Shown: positions 45,705 to 54,775, counted from the first letter of the stretch. The stretch is 64,000 nt of DNA from VRUE01 sp963704505 (GCA_963704505.1 OY969912.1:682001-746000), one strand, 5' to 3'. The notes: generated by a model from the sequence alone, not told the origin. Program-made: numbers and translations.

Positions 45705-46154
45705 ATGAAGAAGATAAAGATTCCCCGTTCCTTGATCTCGATCGTGCTCTCCTCGATCGCAGTCGTGATTGCGCTGGGAGGAACCGCTGTCGCCTTCAGC
45801 CTCGGCCGAAACAGCGTCCATTCCCGGCAGATCGCCCCGGGTGCGGTTCAGGCCGGCGACCTCGGCCAGCTGAGTCTGCGCTCGGGGAGTCTCGTCGACA
45901 CGGATACCACGGCCGGGGATGGCTCCTACAACTACGCGAGCGGTCACGCACGGTGTAAGCCTGGCGAACGGCTCATCTCGGGGGGGTTGCGCCTTCGCCC
46001 TGCCGGGGGCGGGGTCTTCCCCGGCCAGCGCGCGTCGTTGGTCGAATCCGGGCCTATCCCGAAACGGAGCGAGTGGGCGGTCGCGATGAACTCAGACCTT
46101 GGTGGAGCGGCCCGAAAGGACTTCGTTGTCTTCGCCTACTGCCTAACTCGCTAG
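45705..46154 (+). CDS. Small secreted/anchored surface protein
   Basis: A 149-residue protein with AAGGAG 9 bases before ATG 45705. An N-terminal membrane segment (ISIVLSSIAVVIALGGTAVAFS) contains the same ALGGTA motif as the collagen-like protein at 13809. It is followed by NSVHSRQIAPGAVQAGDLG, a variant of the NSVxSxxIxxGxVxxxDL repeat found in many Thermoleophilia surface proteins. The C-terminal 95 residues form a beta domain with two cysteines (HARCKPGERLISGG, FAYCLTR). It is probably the last gene of the sigma-factor operon and its end overlaps the convergent gene by 4 bases. Confidence 0.75.
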   Translation: MKKIKIPRSLISIVLSSIAVVIALGGTAVAFSLGRNSVHSRQIAPGAVQAGDLGQLSLRSGSLVDTDTTAGDGSYNYASGHARCKPGERLISGGLRLRPAGGGVFPGQRASLVESGPIPKRSEWAVAMNSDLGGAARKDFVVFAYCLTR

Positions 46155-47002
46155 TCGACATATTTCGTCTCAGGGAATTGACGCATAAAGCGTTCGATGA
46201 CTACCCAGACATATTCAGCTACATGCTTGTAGCTGCTGGCATCGAGGCCCATCTCCCCGAACGCTACGCCGAGCTTTAAGTTGCCACCCATCCGCACGCT
46301 CACGGGGCGCTCAGTGAGAATCTCGCGATCGAAGCAGATGCGAAACCAAGCCGCGTCGTGTTCGAGCTGACTTCCGTGCTGGAGCATCCACCATGACTTG
46401 ACGGGCGACCGTCCCTTTCCTTGGTAGCCGCCCGCAAGACTGTCCAAGACTCGGCTGGTGTCGCTTTTGAGGACGCTGAACATGGGATTGAGTAGGCGAT
46501 GTTTGTCGGCGTTGGAGAGGTCCGCGAGGATCGCTAAAGGGTGCTTCCAGGCTTGATCTCCGGCGCGGTATGGCTGCGCCCTCTTCACCATTCCCCGATG
46601 TTTCTTAGAGAGCCTGGGAATGCGATAGTCCGCCATCTGCTCAAACTGAGCCTCTGATTTAGAGGCAATCGGAAATTGCGTTTGGGCACAGTCCTCTGCC
46701 GTTCCCCCGTCCAGGAGGGTCAGCTGGCAGATCAAGTGGTCTAGAGCGGAGCGCAGATTGTGAACGCAGTCGCCGAGCATGACTCCCCATCGAAGCGGTG
46801 GCGGTTCACGGATCTGAAATCGCTCGATCCATTCCCAAGTGCTCGCATCGAAATATCCGCGGGAAAAGTGGGGTGGTGGATCTTGGTCGGAGAAATTCGC
46901 AATCTCGTGGCGAAGGACATCCCACTGCTGTTTTGCACGATTGAACTTGGCGACCACTCCGGCGAGGCGGTGGTACCTGTATTCAGACTCGGGCACTGTC
47001 AC
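46151..47002 (-). CDS. Hypothetical protein, possible HEPN-like helical protein
   Basis: A 283-residue protein starting at GTG 47002. The clearest motif is WGVMLGDCVHNLRSALDHLICQL, which occurs in a widespread group of uncharacterised bacterial proteins and may be HEPN-like. Downstream are HPLAILADLSNADKHRLLNPMF (an Asp/Lys/His-containing helix usual in the same group) and a C-terminal YVWVVIERFMRQFPE. Base composition is visibly less GC-rich than its neighbours, and codon use is less biased, suggesting acquisition by transfer. It lies between the surface-protein operon and the conjugation operon, transcribed away from the latter. No function can be claimed. Confidence 0.65.
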   Translation of the reverse strand: MTVPESEYRYHRLAGVVAKFNRAKQQWDVLRHEIANFSDQDPPPHFSRGYFDASTWEWIERFQIREPPPLRWGVMLGDCVHNLRSALDHLICQLTLLDGGTAEDCAQTQFPIASKSEAQFEQMADYRIPRLSKKHRGMVKRAQPYRAGDQAWKHPLAILADLSNADKHRLLNPMFSVLKSDTSRVLDSLAGGYQGKGRSPVKSWWMLQHGSQLEHDAAWFRICFDREILTERPVSVRMGGNLKLGVAFGEMGLDASSYKHVAEYVWVVIERFMRQFPETKYVD

Positions 47003-47195
47003 GGGCTAGAACCCTAGTACCGAGTCGCGGCAAGGATCGCCGCCAACGGCTCCGCATCTCGTTCAGCGCAAGTGCTCGTCGGCGCATTCAGACTGTCCGA
47101 AAATTGTCCTGACGCAGCCGCCGTCCCTCCACGACAAGTGCACAGAAGGCCCGTGACACAACCGCTCTCGGGCCGCACCGATCGAGGAGGTGGCT

Positions 47196-48038
47196 GTGTC
47201 CAGGCAAGTCAGTCAGCGGATAAAGGTGAGTGGCGGCGGATTCGCCCCGCGGCTGCGCGGCATCGGTCGGGGCGTCCTCTGGGTTGTGCTGGGTCTCGTC
47301 CTACTCCGAGGTATTGGTCAGATTCTGTCTGGCGCGGTTCGTCCAGAAGTCACGCGGGGCGCTGCGAGTGAGAGTGCTCCGGGTGTCAGTACGTCTGGTC
47401 TCGCGATCCGCTTTGCCCGCGCCTACCTTACGAACCACTCATCGAAGGCTCTCTCGCGATTCCTCGCCGAAGGAATCGCGATACCCGCGAGCTCCGGCCC
47501 CGCAAGCGAAGGCCGGCAGGTTGCGCAGGCGGAGGTTGTCAGCTCCGAAGCATTAGGCGGGGGTCGGGCGATCGTCACGGTCGCCTGCGAAGCGCTCGGC
47601 GGGCGCACCCTGTATCTGGCCGTCCCGATCGCCCGCGACGAAGCGGGCGAGGTGGCGGTAGTCGGTGCGCCCTCCCTGGTGGCGGCGCCGGAGGTGGCCG
47701 AAGTCGAAGCCGAGCGTACCCGGCCGCTCCCCGGCGCCACCGCGGGGAAAGTCGACGAACTGGTCGACCGCTTCCTCGCCATCTACCTCGCTGGGTCATC
47801 GAGCGCCGAGCTCGCCTACTACCTGGCCCCCGGCATCGAACTGCAACCGCTCAGCGGCTTCGCTCTCCTTGGCCAGCCGAAGATCGCTGAACTCACGGCC
47901 GGTGGGCCGAGGGAAGTCCTCGCGAAGGTCCGGGCGCGTGACGAAGCGACCGGCTCGAGCTACCCGCTCGCCTACCGCCTGCGGCTGACCAAGCGCGAGC
48001 GCTGGTACGTGGCAGGCGTCGAGGGGGTGTCGCGATGA
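47196..48038 (+). CDS. TcpC-type conjugal transfer protein (VirB8-like)
   Basis: The GTG at 47196 is chosen because AGGAGG ends 5 bases before it; 280 residues. One N-terminal membrane helix (GVLWVVLGLVLLRGIGQIL) is followed by two NTF2-like domains: the first around AIRFARAYLTNHSSKALSRFLAEGI, the second around LVDRFLAIYLAGSSSAELAYYLAPGIELQPLSGF. This is the arrangement of TcpC, a bitopic structural component of Gram-positive conjugation channels related to VirB8. It is the first gene of the transfer operon, and its stop overlaps the next start as ATGA. The 193-base upstream gap should hold the promoter, but I see no clear -10/-35 pair. Confidence 0.8.
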   Translation: MSRQVSQRIKVSGGGFAPRLRGIGRGVLWVVLGLVLLRGIGQILSGAVRPEVTRGAASESAPGVSTSGLAIRFARAYLTNHSSKALSRFLAEGIAIPASSGPASEGRQVAQAEVVSSEALGGGRAIVTVACEALGGRTLYLAVPIARDEAGEVAVVGAPSLVAAPEVAEVEAERTRPLPGATAGKVDELVDRFLAIYLAGSSSAELAYYLAPGIELQPLSGFALLGQPKIAELTAGGPREVLAKVRARDEATGSSYPLAYRLRLTKRERWYVAGVEGVSR

Positions 48039-48340
48039 CCCGCCGGGTGAGGTTCACGCTCGTCGCCCTTTGCGTTGCCCTCGCCTCGCTGGCCTTGCCG
48101 GCAGCGGCGTTGGCAGCGGGCAACGACGTCGGCCACAACCTCGGCTCGCTGCTGCGCCACTACGCCGGCGAGCTCTACGGGGGCATCGTCGCGGTCGTCG
48201 GGCTGCTCTTCCTCGTCAACCGCCGCTACACCGACCTCGCCCTGTTCTTCGTCGCTGCGGTGCTGGTTGGTTGGTTGGTCTTCTCGCCCGACGGCGTCGG
48301 CAGCGCGGCTCGGGCGATCGGGCAGCGGGTGCTGCCGTGA
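48035..48340 (+). CDS. Small VirB2/TrbC-like membrane protein
   Basis: A 101-residue protein: a cleavable signal (LVALCVALASLALPAAALA), then a short loop with GNDVGHNLGSLLRHYAGELYG, and two membrane helices (GGIVAVVGLLFLVN and LALFFVAAVLVGWLVF) around a NRRYTD turn. This size and topology match VirB2/TrbC pilin-like subunits. The product could form the channel lining or a short pilus in a Gram-positive machine. Overlaps with the previous and next genes are ATGA and GTGA respectively. Confidence 0.7.
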   Translation: MTRRVRFTLVALCVALASLALPAAALAAGNDVGHNLGSLLRHYAGELYGGIVAVVGLLFLVNRRYTDLALFFVAAVLVGWLVFSPDGVGSAARAIGQRVLP

Positions 48341-48816
48341 GCGAGGACCCCGCACCCGTCCGCTCCTACCAGCGGATCTTCCGCCCCGAGCGGCGCATCT
48401 ACTCGATCGAGGGCCGAGCGCTGCCGGTCCCCGGCGGCGTCCCTCTGCGCTGGCTCGCCTATGCGGGCGGCACGCTGGTCATGGACCTAGTGTTGAGCGG
48501 GCGCTCGACCACTCTGGCACTGCTTCTCGCCGGCACGACGGCTGCGGCGGCGGCTGGACAAGGCGGTAAGAGGGGCGCGGCGTTGGGCGCCCTCGCCGGT
48601 TTCCTCGCCGCCGAGCTCGGAGGCCTGGTCCTCTCGCTGCTCGACTGGCCGATCCGGCTCGTGGTTCTGCCGGCCGCAGTCGCCGCCGTGGCCACCCAGA
48701 GCACGCCCGACGGGCGTACCCCGGGGCGCTTCGCTTACTCATGGCTTGGGCTGCGGCTGGCGCCGCGACGCACTCGCTGGCGCGGCCCCTCACCGACGCC
48801 TACGGCGAGCCGGTAG
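48337..48816 (+). CDS. TcpE-family conjugal transfer membrane protein
   Basis: The GTG at 48337 overlaps the preceding stop (GTGA), giving 159 residues. The N-terminus, YQRIFRPERRIYSIEGRALPVPGGVPLRW, has the Y-x-x-IF, R-x-IY-x-I-x-x-x-LPxP pattern of TcpE/PrgI-like proteins. Three hydrophobic segments follow (LAYAGGTLVMDLVL, TTLALLLAGTTAAAAAG, WPIRLVVLPAAVAAVAT). TcpE helps position the VirB4-type ATPase at the membrane in Gram-positive systems, consistent with the VirB4 gene two positions downstream. The C-terminus ends in an Arg/Pro-rich tail. Confidence 0.78.
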   Translation: MSEDPAPVRSYQRIFRPERRIYSIEGRALPVPGGVPLRWLAYAGGTLVMDLVLSGRSTTLALLLAGTTAAAAAGQGGKRGAALGALAGFLAAELGGLVLSLLDWPIRLVVLPAAVAAVATQSTPDGRTPGRFAYSWLGLRLAPRRTRWRGPSPTPTASR

Positions 48817-49028
48817 ATCATCTATGGGTCGCCGTAGACGGGGGCTCGGCCCGCCTACACCGTGCTCGCCTGCGCGGCCCCTGCCGCGTTTCGATCACGG
48901 TCCCGGCCGAGCTTCTCGAACGTCGTCGCCGATCGGTGATCCGCAGTCTGGGTTGGCGCCGGCGCCGCGGCCGGGTCGTCTCGGCCCTCGAGCTCGCCGC
49001 CGGCGAGGTGATCGAGGTGCGCCCGTGA
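48741..49028 (+). CDS. Small cytoplasmic protein of the transfer operon
   Basis: A 95-residue protein. Its ATG lies 76 bases inside the end of the TcpE gene in another frame, and its stop overlaps the VirB4 start as GTGA, which is the main reason to accept it. The visible core is DHLWVAVDGGSARLHRARL, then CRVSITVPAELLERRRRSVIRSLGWRRRRGR, ending LELAAGEVIEVRP: a beta strand pair, a very basic helix and two strands. No membrane helix. Its constant position between TcpE and VirB4 suggests an adaptor; no family is recognised. Confidence 0.55.
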   Translation: MAWAAAGAATHSLARPLTDAYGEPVDHLWVAVDGGSARLHRARLRGPCRVSITVPAELLERRRRSVIRSLGWRRRRGRVVSALELAAGEVIEVRP

Positions 49029-51454
49029 GCCTCTTCCCGCTCCGCTACGCCCACGCCAACGTGCTGATCGGGAGCGGCGGCCAAGCCGCGGCGCTCTATC
49101 GGCTGGCGACGGACCCCTACCCGTTCATCTCGGCCCAGGAGAAGTGGGGCCATCTGCACCGCCTCGAGCGCTTCGCTCAGGTGGTCGGCGCCGACTTCTC
49201 GCTCTGGCGCGTGCAACGCGCCTACCCGAGCGAGCGCTACGCGACCGAGCTCGAGGCGCTGGCCGACGAGCGCCACACGGATCTCGGCGCCTGGCGTCGT
49301 TACCTCGGCGGCCACGAAGCGCACCTCGGCGAGCTCGCCTCCCACGTCCCGGAGGTCTACCTGGCGGTTGCGCTCTCCGAGGGCGGAGAGGGCTCATCGG
49401 CCGGGTTCCTGCGCTCCTTCGATCGCGTCCGCCGGCATCTCGAGGAGCTTGCCGGCGTCGGCTCGCCGCGGCCGATCTCCGCCGCAGCGCTGGAGTCGCT
49501 GCTCGGCGCCGAGCGTCGTGTCTTCGAGCGCCTCGGCGGGGTACTCGGGCTAGAGCGCGCCTCGACCGGCGAGCTGCAGTGGCTGCTGCGCCGCTCGGCG
49601 TGTCGCGGCATAGCCGAGCCCGAGATCGACGGTCTCTGGGAGCCCGACGCGCTCGTCGTCACCGCGCCCGATGGCTCCCAGGCCTATGAGCCGCTCGAGC
49701 ACGATCTCTGGCGCTTTGCCAACGCGCCGATGGGCGAGGACCCGGCGGCGCCGCCTTCGCTGCGGGTCGAGGCCGAGGAGGGAGTCGGCTACCAAGCTCT
49801 CCTCTGTGCCGGCTCGCTGGCGGGCGAGGCGCAGTTCCCCGGACCGCAGGCCGAGCTGCTCTTCGCCCCCGCCGAGGCGCTCGGCGCCCCGGTCGACGCG
49901 GTCCTACATGCCCGCTGGATCGGCAACCGCGATGCGCTGGCCCAGGTCCGCAAGCGGATCCTCGACGTCGAGCACGCCTACCGCGAGCAAGAGCGCGGAG
50001 CCACGGGTGGGCCCGGCTTTCTCGCCGAGGAGGACCGGGTGGCGGCGCGCGAGTACGAGGCGGTGCTGCAGGGCACCTCGCACCCGCCGATGCTGCGCGC
50101 CACGATCTCCTTGGCGCTCGGCGCCACCGATCGCGACGAGCTCGAGCGCAGGGTCGAGGCGCTGCGCGAGGGCTTCGGCGAGGTCGCGCTGCACCGCCCG
50201 CGTGGCCTGCAGCGCCAGCTCTTCTTCGATCACCTGCCGCGCACCGACAGCGGCTCGGTTGCCGACTACGACCAGCAGATGACGGTCGAGCAGTTCGGGG
50301 CGTTGGTCCCGACCGCTACGGCCGAGCTCGGTTCACGCAACGGCATCTTCATCGGCACCACCCCGGCCGGCGGCGGGCGGCCGGTCCGCTATGACCCGAC
50401 AGAGGCCTCGCGCACCGCCCGCGCTTCGGCGGTGCTGCTCGCTGGGACACTTGGCTCGGGCAAGACGCTGGCGGCAGAGACGATCGCCTTCGCCGCCCAG
50501 CGGCGCGGCTCGCTGGTCGTCGACTTCGACCCGCGCCCCGACCACGGTTTCGACCGTGTGGCGGAGCTCGATGGCTCGGTCGAGGTGCTCGAGCTCTCCG
50601 CCGCAGCGGAGCACCGCGGCAAGCTCGATCCCTTGGCGATCGGCCTCTCCGAGCTGCGCGAGGAGCTCGCCTCCTCCTACCTGCTGGAGCTGCTTCCCGA
50701 TCCGCCGCCTGGCTGGGAGAACGCGGTGCAGCGCGCTGTCCGCGACGCGGCTCGGGCCGGTGAGCGCAGCCTCAACTCGGTAGTCGCTCGGCTGCGAGCA
50801 GGGGAGGCGATCGAGGCGCGGGAGGCCGGCGACGCGCTCGAGGTGCTCTCGGACTTCGGCCTCGCCCGGCTCGGCTTCGGCGAGGGGACCAGCGCCACGC
50901 TCGAGGCGGCGCGGCCGCTGACGACAATCCGCACCCCCGGCCTCAGCCTCCCCGACCCGCGCGCCTCGCGCGAGACCTACACCCGCGCCGAGCGCGTCTC
51001 GGTGGCGACCCTCTCATTGGTGGCAGCACTTGCACTGCGCCTCGTCTCCGGCGATCGCTCCCGCCACAAGGTAGTGCTGCTCGATGAGGCCTGGTTCCTG
51101 CTTGCCTCCACCCAGGGCCGCACCCTGCTGAACCGCCTGGTCCGTCTCGGGCGCTCCTCCAACACGACGGTCCTGCTGGCGAGCCAGCGACTGGCGGACC
51201 TCGGTGACCTCTCCGAGCTGGTCGGCACCTACTTCCTCTTCGGCCAGGAGTCAGACGCCGAGGCCGCGCGGGCGCTGGAGCTGATCGGACTTGATCCCGA
51301 CTCGACGACGCTGCGGGGGAAGCTGAAGGAGTTCCGACAGGGCCGTTGCCTGATGCGCGACCTCGACGGGCGGGTCGGCGAGCTGCGCTTCGACCTCGTC
51401 TTCCCCGATCTGCTCGAGGCACTCGACACGACTCCGCGCCGGGAGAGCTCGTGA
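49025..51454 (+). CDS. virB4: VirB4/TraC-type conjugation ATPase
   Basis: An 809-residue protein beginning at GTG 49025. The N-terminal 400 residues contain the membrane-adapted VirB4 region. The P-loop domain has Walker A AGTLGSGKT near residue 476, LVVDFDPRPDHGF next to it, Walker B KVVLLDEAWFLLAS near 682, and the arginine/sensor region NTTVLLASQRLADLGDLSELVGTYFLF. The C-terminal end EFRQGRCLMRDLDGRVGELRFDL is typical of the family. It powers assembly and substrate passage of the type IV secretion channel at the inner face of the membrane. It is coupled by 4-base overlaps to its neighbours. Confidence 0.9.
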   Translation: MSLFPLRYAHANVLIGSGGQAAALYRLATDPYPFISAQEKWGHLHRLERFAQVVGADFSLWRVQRAYPSERYATELEALADERHTDLGAWRRYLGGHEAHLGELASHVPEVYLAVALSEGGEGSSAGFLRSFDRVRRHLEELAGVGSPRPISAAALESLLGAERRVFERLGGVLGLERASTGELQWLLRRSACRGIAEPEIDGLWEPDALVVTAPDGSQAYEPLEHDLWRFANAPMGEDPAAPPSLRVEAEEGVGYQALLCAGSLAGEAQFPGPQAELLFAPAEALGAPVDAVLHARWIGNRDALAQVRKRILDVEHAYREQERGATGGPGFLAEEDRVAAREYEAVLQGTSHPPMLRATISLALGATDRDELERRVEALREGFGEVALHRPRGLQRQLFFDHLPRTDSGSVADYDQQMTVEQFGALVPTATAELGSRNGIFIGTTPAGGGRPVRYDPTEASRTARASAVLLAGTLGSGKTLAAETIAFAAQRRGSLVVDFDPRPDHGFDRVAELDGSVEVLELSAAAEHRGKLDPLAIGLSELREELASSYLLELLPDPPPGWENAVQRAVRDAARAGERSLNSVVARLRAGEAIEAREAGDALEVLSDFGLARLGFGEGTSATLEAARPLTTIRTPGLSLPDPRASRETYTRAERVSVATLSLVAALALRLVSGDRSRHKVVLLDEAWFLLASTQGRTLLNRLVRLGRSSNTTVLLASQRLADLGDLSELVGTYFLFGQESDAEAARALELIGLDPDSTTLRGKLKEFRQGRCLMRDLDGRVGELRFDLVFPDLLEALDTTPRRESS

Positions 51455-53070
51455 GGACCCGGCGGCGCAGATGGAGGCTCGTCTTGGTCGCGGTGGCACT
51501 CGTCGTCGGCCTGATCTGGCTGGCGCATCCAGAGGCGAGCGGCAGCGACGTCTACGGCAACGTCGGCCCCGCCTCGCAGCTGCCGGCCGGCGGGCTCTCT
51601 GAACGCTACCCGCACGGCAACTACTCACTGGACGAGCACTTCGACGCCGTCTCCGCCTCGCTGACCGGAGGCGTTGACGCCTCGGGGGTGCCGCCGATGA
51701 TCGCCTACTTCCTGGCGAACGCGCTCTGGGAACTGACGGTCTTCCTCGCCGGCGCGCTGATCTCGCTATTCGCCTTCGCCTTCTCGCTCGATCTGGTCAA
51801 TGGCTCGAGCGCGACCGGCGGCGCGGGCGCCTTGGCGCCGGTATCCGCGGCGATCCACTCGATCTATGCCGACGTCCTCGGCCAGGCCTGGCTGGTGGCG
51901 GCGGTGACCGTGGTCGCGATCTGGGCGATGTGGAAGGCGCTGGTTCAGCGCCGCTACACCGAGACCGCCGGTGCCCTCGGCGTCTCGTTGATCTACCTGG
52001 TCCTGGCGCTCGCCTTCGTCGCCCAGCCAGCCCGGACTATCGGCTCGGCCTCCCACTGGACCAACCAGATGTCGGAGGCCTTCCTCTCGATCACCAACCA
52101 CGGCAGCCTCGGCGGGGCAGCGCGGGCGAAGGAGTCGGGCGCGGATCAGCTCTTCTCGCTACTGGTCTATGAGCCCTGGTCGGTGCTCGAGTTCGGCGGA
52201 ACCGAGCACTGCGTTCGCGACGGGAGTGGCGCGGGCGACTCCGAACCCGAATCGGTCGCGGTGCGGCCGCTGGCGGCGAGCGCCGCGCGTGACACCGAGC
52301 TCTCGCGGCACCTGCAGGACGGGATCGCGGTCCACGCCGAAGGCAAGACCTGCATCAACGACGCCCACAAGTACGCCTCGCACTTCCTCCGCTTCGCCCC
52401 CGGCTCAGACGAAAGAGGGGACGAGTACGAAGCGCTCGACAACGGCGACCCGGGCAAGCTGCCGGACGCAGACCCCTCGAAGGAACGCGGCGACTATCGC
52501 CTCGGGCCCGACGACCAACCGGCGACCGACGCGATGGAGGAGGGCGGCCAGTACCAGCGCCTCTTGATCGCGATCGTCGTCTTCGTCGGCGAGCTCGGCG
52601 CCTTCGCCCTGATCGGGGCGCTCTCGGTCGGGGTGATCCTCTCCCAGGTCCTGCTGCTCCTGATGCTGGCCTTCGCGCCGGTGGCGCTCCTCTTCGCGGT
52701 GATCCCCGGCCGCGGCCACGACTTCTTCCTCAAATGGCTGACCCGGATCGCCGGCCTGTTGCTGCGAAAGGCCTCCTACTCGCTGATCCTGGCGATCGTC
52801 CTCGCGGTCAACGCGGCGCTCGCCTCGGCGACCTCCGAGCTCGGCTGGCTGATGTCCTTCGGCCTGCAGGCGCTCTTCTTCTGGGCCGTCTTCCTCCAAC
52901 GCCGCCACCTGGCGGGGATGATCCTCGAGGCCTCCGCCGGCAAGGAGGATCGGCGCGAGGTGAGCCCGGCCCGGGTGATGGCCTACTTCTACGGGGCCCG
53001 CACGGCGACCCGCAGCGCCGGTCGAACCGCGAGGCGGGTGGGCGAGTGGACGGCGGGGGGCGAGCGGTGA
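51451..53070 (+). CDS. VirB6/TrbL-like polytopic channel protein
   Basis: The GTG at 51451 overlaps the VirB4 stop, giving 539 residues. An N-terminal signal/anchor (LVLVAVALVVGLIWLAH) is followed by an exposed region and several membrane helices: ALWELTVFLAGALISLFAFAF, AWLVAAVTVVAIWAMW, VSLIYLVLALAFVAQP. After a large hydrophilic extracytoplasmic loop with two cysteines (GTEHCVRDG, GKTCINDAH) come IAIVVFVGELGAFALIGALSVG, LLLLMLAFAPVALLFAVI and further helices. The topology, length and position match VirB6/TrbL/TcpH-type proteins that form the membrane pore for DNA transfer. The C-terminal 60 residues are basic and cytoplasmic. Confidence 0.8.
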   Translation: MRTRRRRWRLVLVAVALVVGLIWLAHPEASGSDVYGNVGPASQLPAGGLSERYPHGNYSLDEHFDAVSASLTGGVDASGVPPMIAYFLANALWELTVFLAGALISLFAFAFSLDLVNGSSATGGAGALAPVSAAIHSIYADVLGQAWLVAAVTVVAIWAMWKALVQRRYTETAGALGVSLIYLVLALAFVAQPARTIGSASHWTNQMSEAFLSITNHGSLGGAARAKESGADQLFSLLVYEPWSVLEFGGTEHCVRDGSGAGDSEPESVAVRPLAASAARDTELSRHLQDGIAVHAEGKTCINDAHKYASHFLRFAPGSDERGDEYEALDNGDPGKLPDADPSKERGDYRLGPDDQPATDAMEEGGQYQRLLIAIVVFVGELGAFALIGALSVGVILSQVLLLLMLAFAPVALLFAVIPGRGHDFFLKWLTRIAGLLLRKASYSLILAIVLAVNAALASATSELGWLMSFGLQALFFWAVFLQRRHLAGMILEASAGKEDRREVSPARVMAYFYGARTATRSAGRTARRVGEWTAGGER

Positions 53071-53564
53071 GCCGGCTCTCGCGACTTGCCAACCGGCCGC
53101 TCGGCGATCGCGATCGCCGCCGCGCCTTCGGCGCCTCGGTTGCGCTGCTGGTCGGAGCCGCCGCGCTGCTCCTCGCTCTGCCCAGTGCCGGCCCGGCGGT
53201 TGCGCCGCAGGTCTCGATCCCCGCGCAGCCGCGACCGTCACTCGATCGCGACGCTCGCGAGCAGGCGGCAGCACGTCGTTTCCTCGCCGGCTACCTGCCC
53301 CATCTATATGGGCAGGGTCCGGTCACGGCGATCCGCGCCGCCACCCCTGCGCTCCTCCGACGTCTGCGCCGGAACCGACAGCCGGTGCCGCCGGCGGCGC
53401 TTGGGCGAAGCCCGCGACTGATCCGAATCCAGACGCAGTCGACTGCTGGGGGGCGTGAGGCGGCGACTGGCCAGGTCGATGACGGCAGCGCCACCTACCC
53501 GATCGAGCTGGGGCTGATCCGAAGAGGCGGAGGCTGGCTCGTCACCTCGGTGGGAGGCGACTGA
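53067..53564 (+). CDS. Small single-span transfer protein
   Basis: A 165-residue protein starting at GTG 53067 (GTGA overlap). A basic N-terminus and one membrane helix (FGASVALLVGAAALLLAL) precede a Pro-rich linker and a domain of about 100 residues: EQAAARRFLAGYLPHLYGQGP, TPALLRRLRRNRQPVPP, ATYPIELGLIRRGGGWLVTSV. This single-span plus NTF2-like layout resembles a shortened VirB8/TcpC, so the operon may have two VirB8-like components. The last base of its stop is the first base of the next start (TGATG). Confidence 0.65.
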   Translation: MSRLSRLANRPLGDRDRRRAFGASVALLVGAAALLLALPSAGPAVAPQVSIPAQPRPSLDRDAREQAAARRFLAGYLPHLYGQGPVTAIRAATPALLRRLRRNRQPVPPAALGRSPRLIRIQTQSTAGGREAATGQVDDGSATYPIELGLIRRGGGWLVTSVGGD

Positions 53565-54775
53565 TGGCGGGTACCGGCAAGCGCGGGCACTGGTTCGCCG
53601 TTGCCGCGGCGACCGGCCTAGCGGTCCTCGCCGCGCTGGCCGGCTCGCTGATGGCGGTCCTCGGCGCGCAGCTGACCTGCGTCGGCGGCGGGGGTGCGGC
53701 GGCGCCAGCGACTGCTGTGGCGAGGAACCAGATCCCGCCAGAGCGCCTGCGCCTCTATCAGCAGGCGGGCAAGCGCTTCGACATCGATTGGGCCTTCCTC
53801 GCCTCGATCGGCACCCAGGAGTGCGGCACTGGGCTCTGCGCTCACGTCTACCCGTCGGGCTGCGGCGGGCCGATGCAGATCGCGATCGTCCGCGGCAGCG
53901 CCTGCAGCCCCGGGTCGGGCCCGACGCTCTGGGAACGTTTCGGCGTCGATGCCGACGGAGACGGGAAGGCCGACCCCTTCGATTTGGCCGACGCGATCTT
54001 CACTGCGGCCCATATCTTGAAGGCGGCCCTCGGCGCACCGCGGACCGGCGGCTCCTACGCCGGCTACCGCGAGGTCGCCTGCAGCTACTACGGCGCCTGC
54101 GCCGATTCCGCCGCCAACTACGCCGACGAGGTGATGGCGCGCGCCGTCTCCTACGGCTTCCACGGCGCCGGCAGCCCGGCGCCGACCGAACCGATCGAGA
54201 CGGCGCCCTCGAGTGGGGGAGGCTGTGGGGGGTCGGCACTGCCAAGTGGCAGCGGACCGATGGGGCCAATCCGGAAAGCCCTCGCCCCGCGGCATCTCGC
54301 CGCCCTACCGCGCTCGGTCACCTCGGTGCCCGACACCGAGTGCGACGCGCGGATCATCCCCGATGTCGTCTACCTGGTGCGACGCTTTGGCGTGCTCGTC
54401 ACCGCCTGTTACGGGACCGGACATGAGCCCGCCGGCGAGCACCCGCTGGGCGCGGCGATCGACGCCGTGCCCCGCGACGGCGACTGGACACGGACGATGC
54501 GAGCCGCGCTGGCGATCGGCTGGCAACCGGCCTGCGCGACCTCGGGCGTCGCACCCGAATGCGCCCATCCGCCGTTTCGCTTCATCGGTTACAACGGCTA
54601 TCCCGACCACGGTGATCCGCTGCACTGCGTGCCCTGCTCAGGTGGCCCCCACCTCCATATCTCCTGGCTCACCTCGGCATCGGAAGGCGAGCCCGAAGCC
54701 GGCCTCCACTACACCTACGAACCGGCGGGCTGGATCGAGGTCTTCGATGCTCCGCAGGGCGGTGGCGGCCGATGA
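53564..54775 (+). CDS. Two-domain peptidoglycan hydrolase (lytic transglycosylase plus M15-like peptidase), VirB1-like
   Basis: A 403-residue protein with an N-terminal membrane segment (WFAVAAATGLAVLAALAGSLMAVL). The first domain (about 50-200) is lysozyme-like: FDIDWAFLASIGTQECGTG carries the candidate catalytic Glu, and GCGGPMQIAIVRG and the Cys pairs are consistent with an SLT-type fold. The second (about 245-395) has GEHPLGAAIDAVP, matching the SxHxxGxAxD metal motif of M15 D,D-carboxypeptidases, and GGPHLHISW as the HxH motif. Such enzymes open the wall for assembly of the secretion channel. Fusion of both activities in one protein is less common than separate VirB1-type enzymes. Confidence 0.82.
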   Translation: MAGTGKRGHWFAVAAATGLAVLAALAGSLMAVLGAQLTCVGGGGAAAPATAVARNQIPPERLRLYQQAGKRFDIDWAFLASIGTQECGTGLCAHVYPSGCGGPMQIAIVRGSACSPGSGPTLWERFGVDADGDGKADPFDLADAIFTAAHILKAALGAPRTGGSYAGYREVACSYYGACADSAANYADEVMARAVSYGFHGAGSPAPTEPIETAPSSGGGCGGSALPSGSGPMGPIRKALAPRHLAALPRSVTSVPDTECDARIIPDVVYLVRRFGVLVTACYGTGHEPAGEHPLGAAIDAVPRDGDWTRTMRAALAIGWQPACATSGVAPECAHPPFRFIGYNGYPDHGDPLHCVPCSGGPHLHISWLTSASEGEPEAGLHYTYEPAGWIEVFDAPQGGGGR

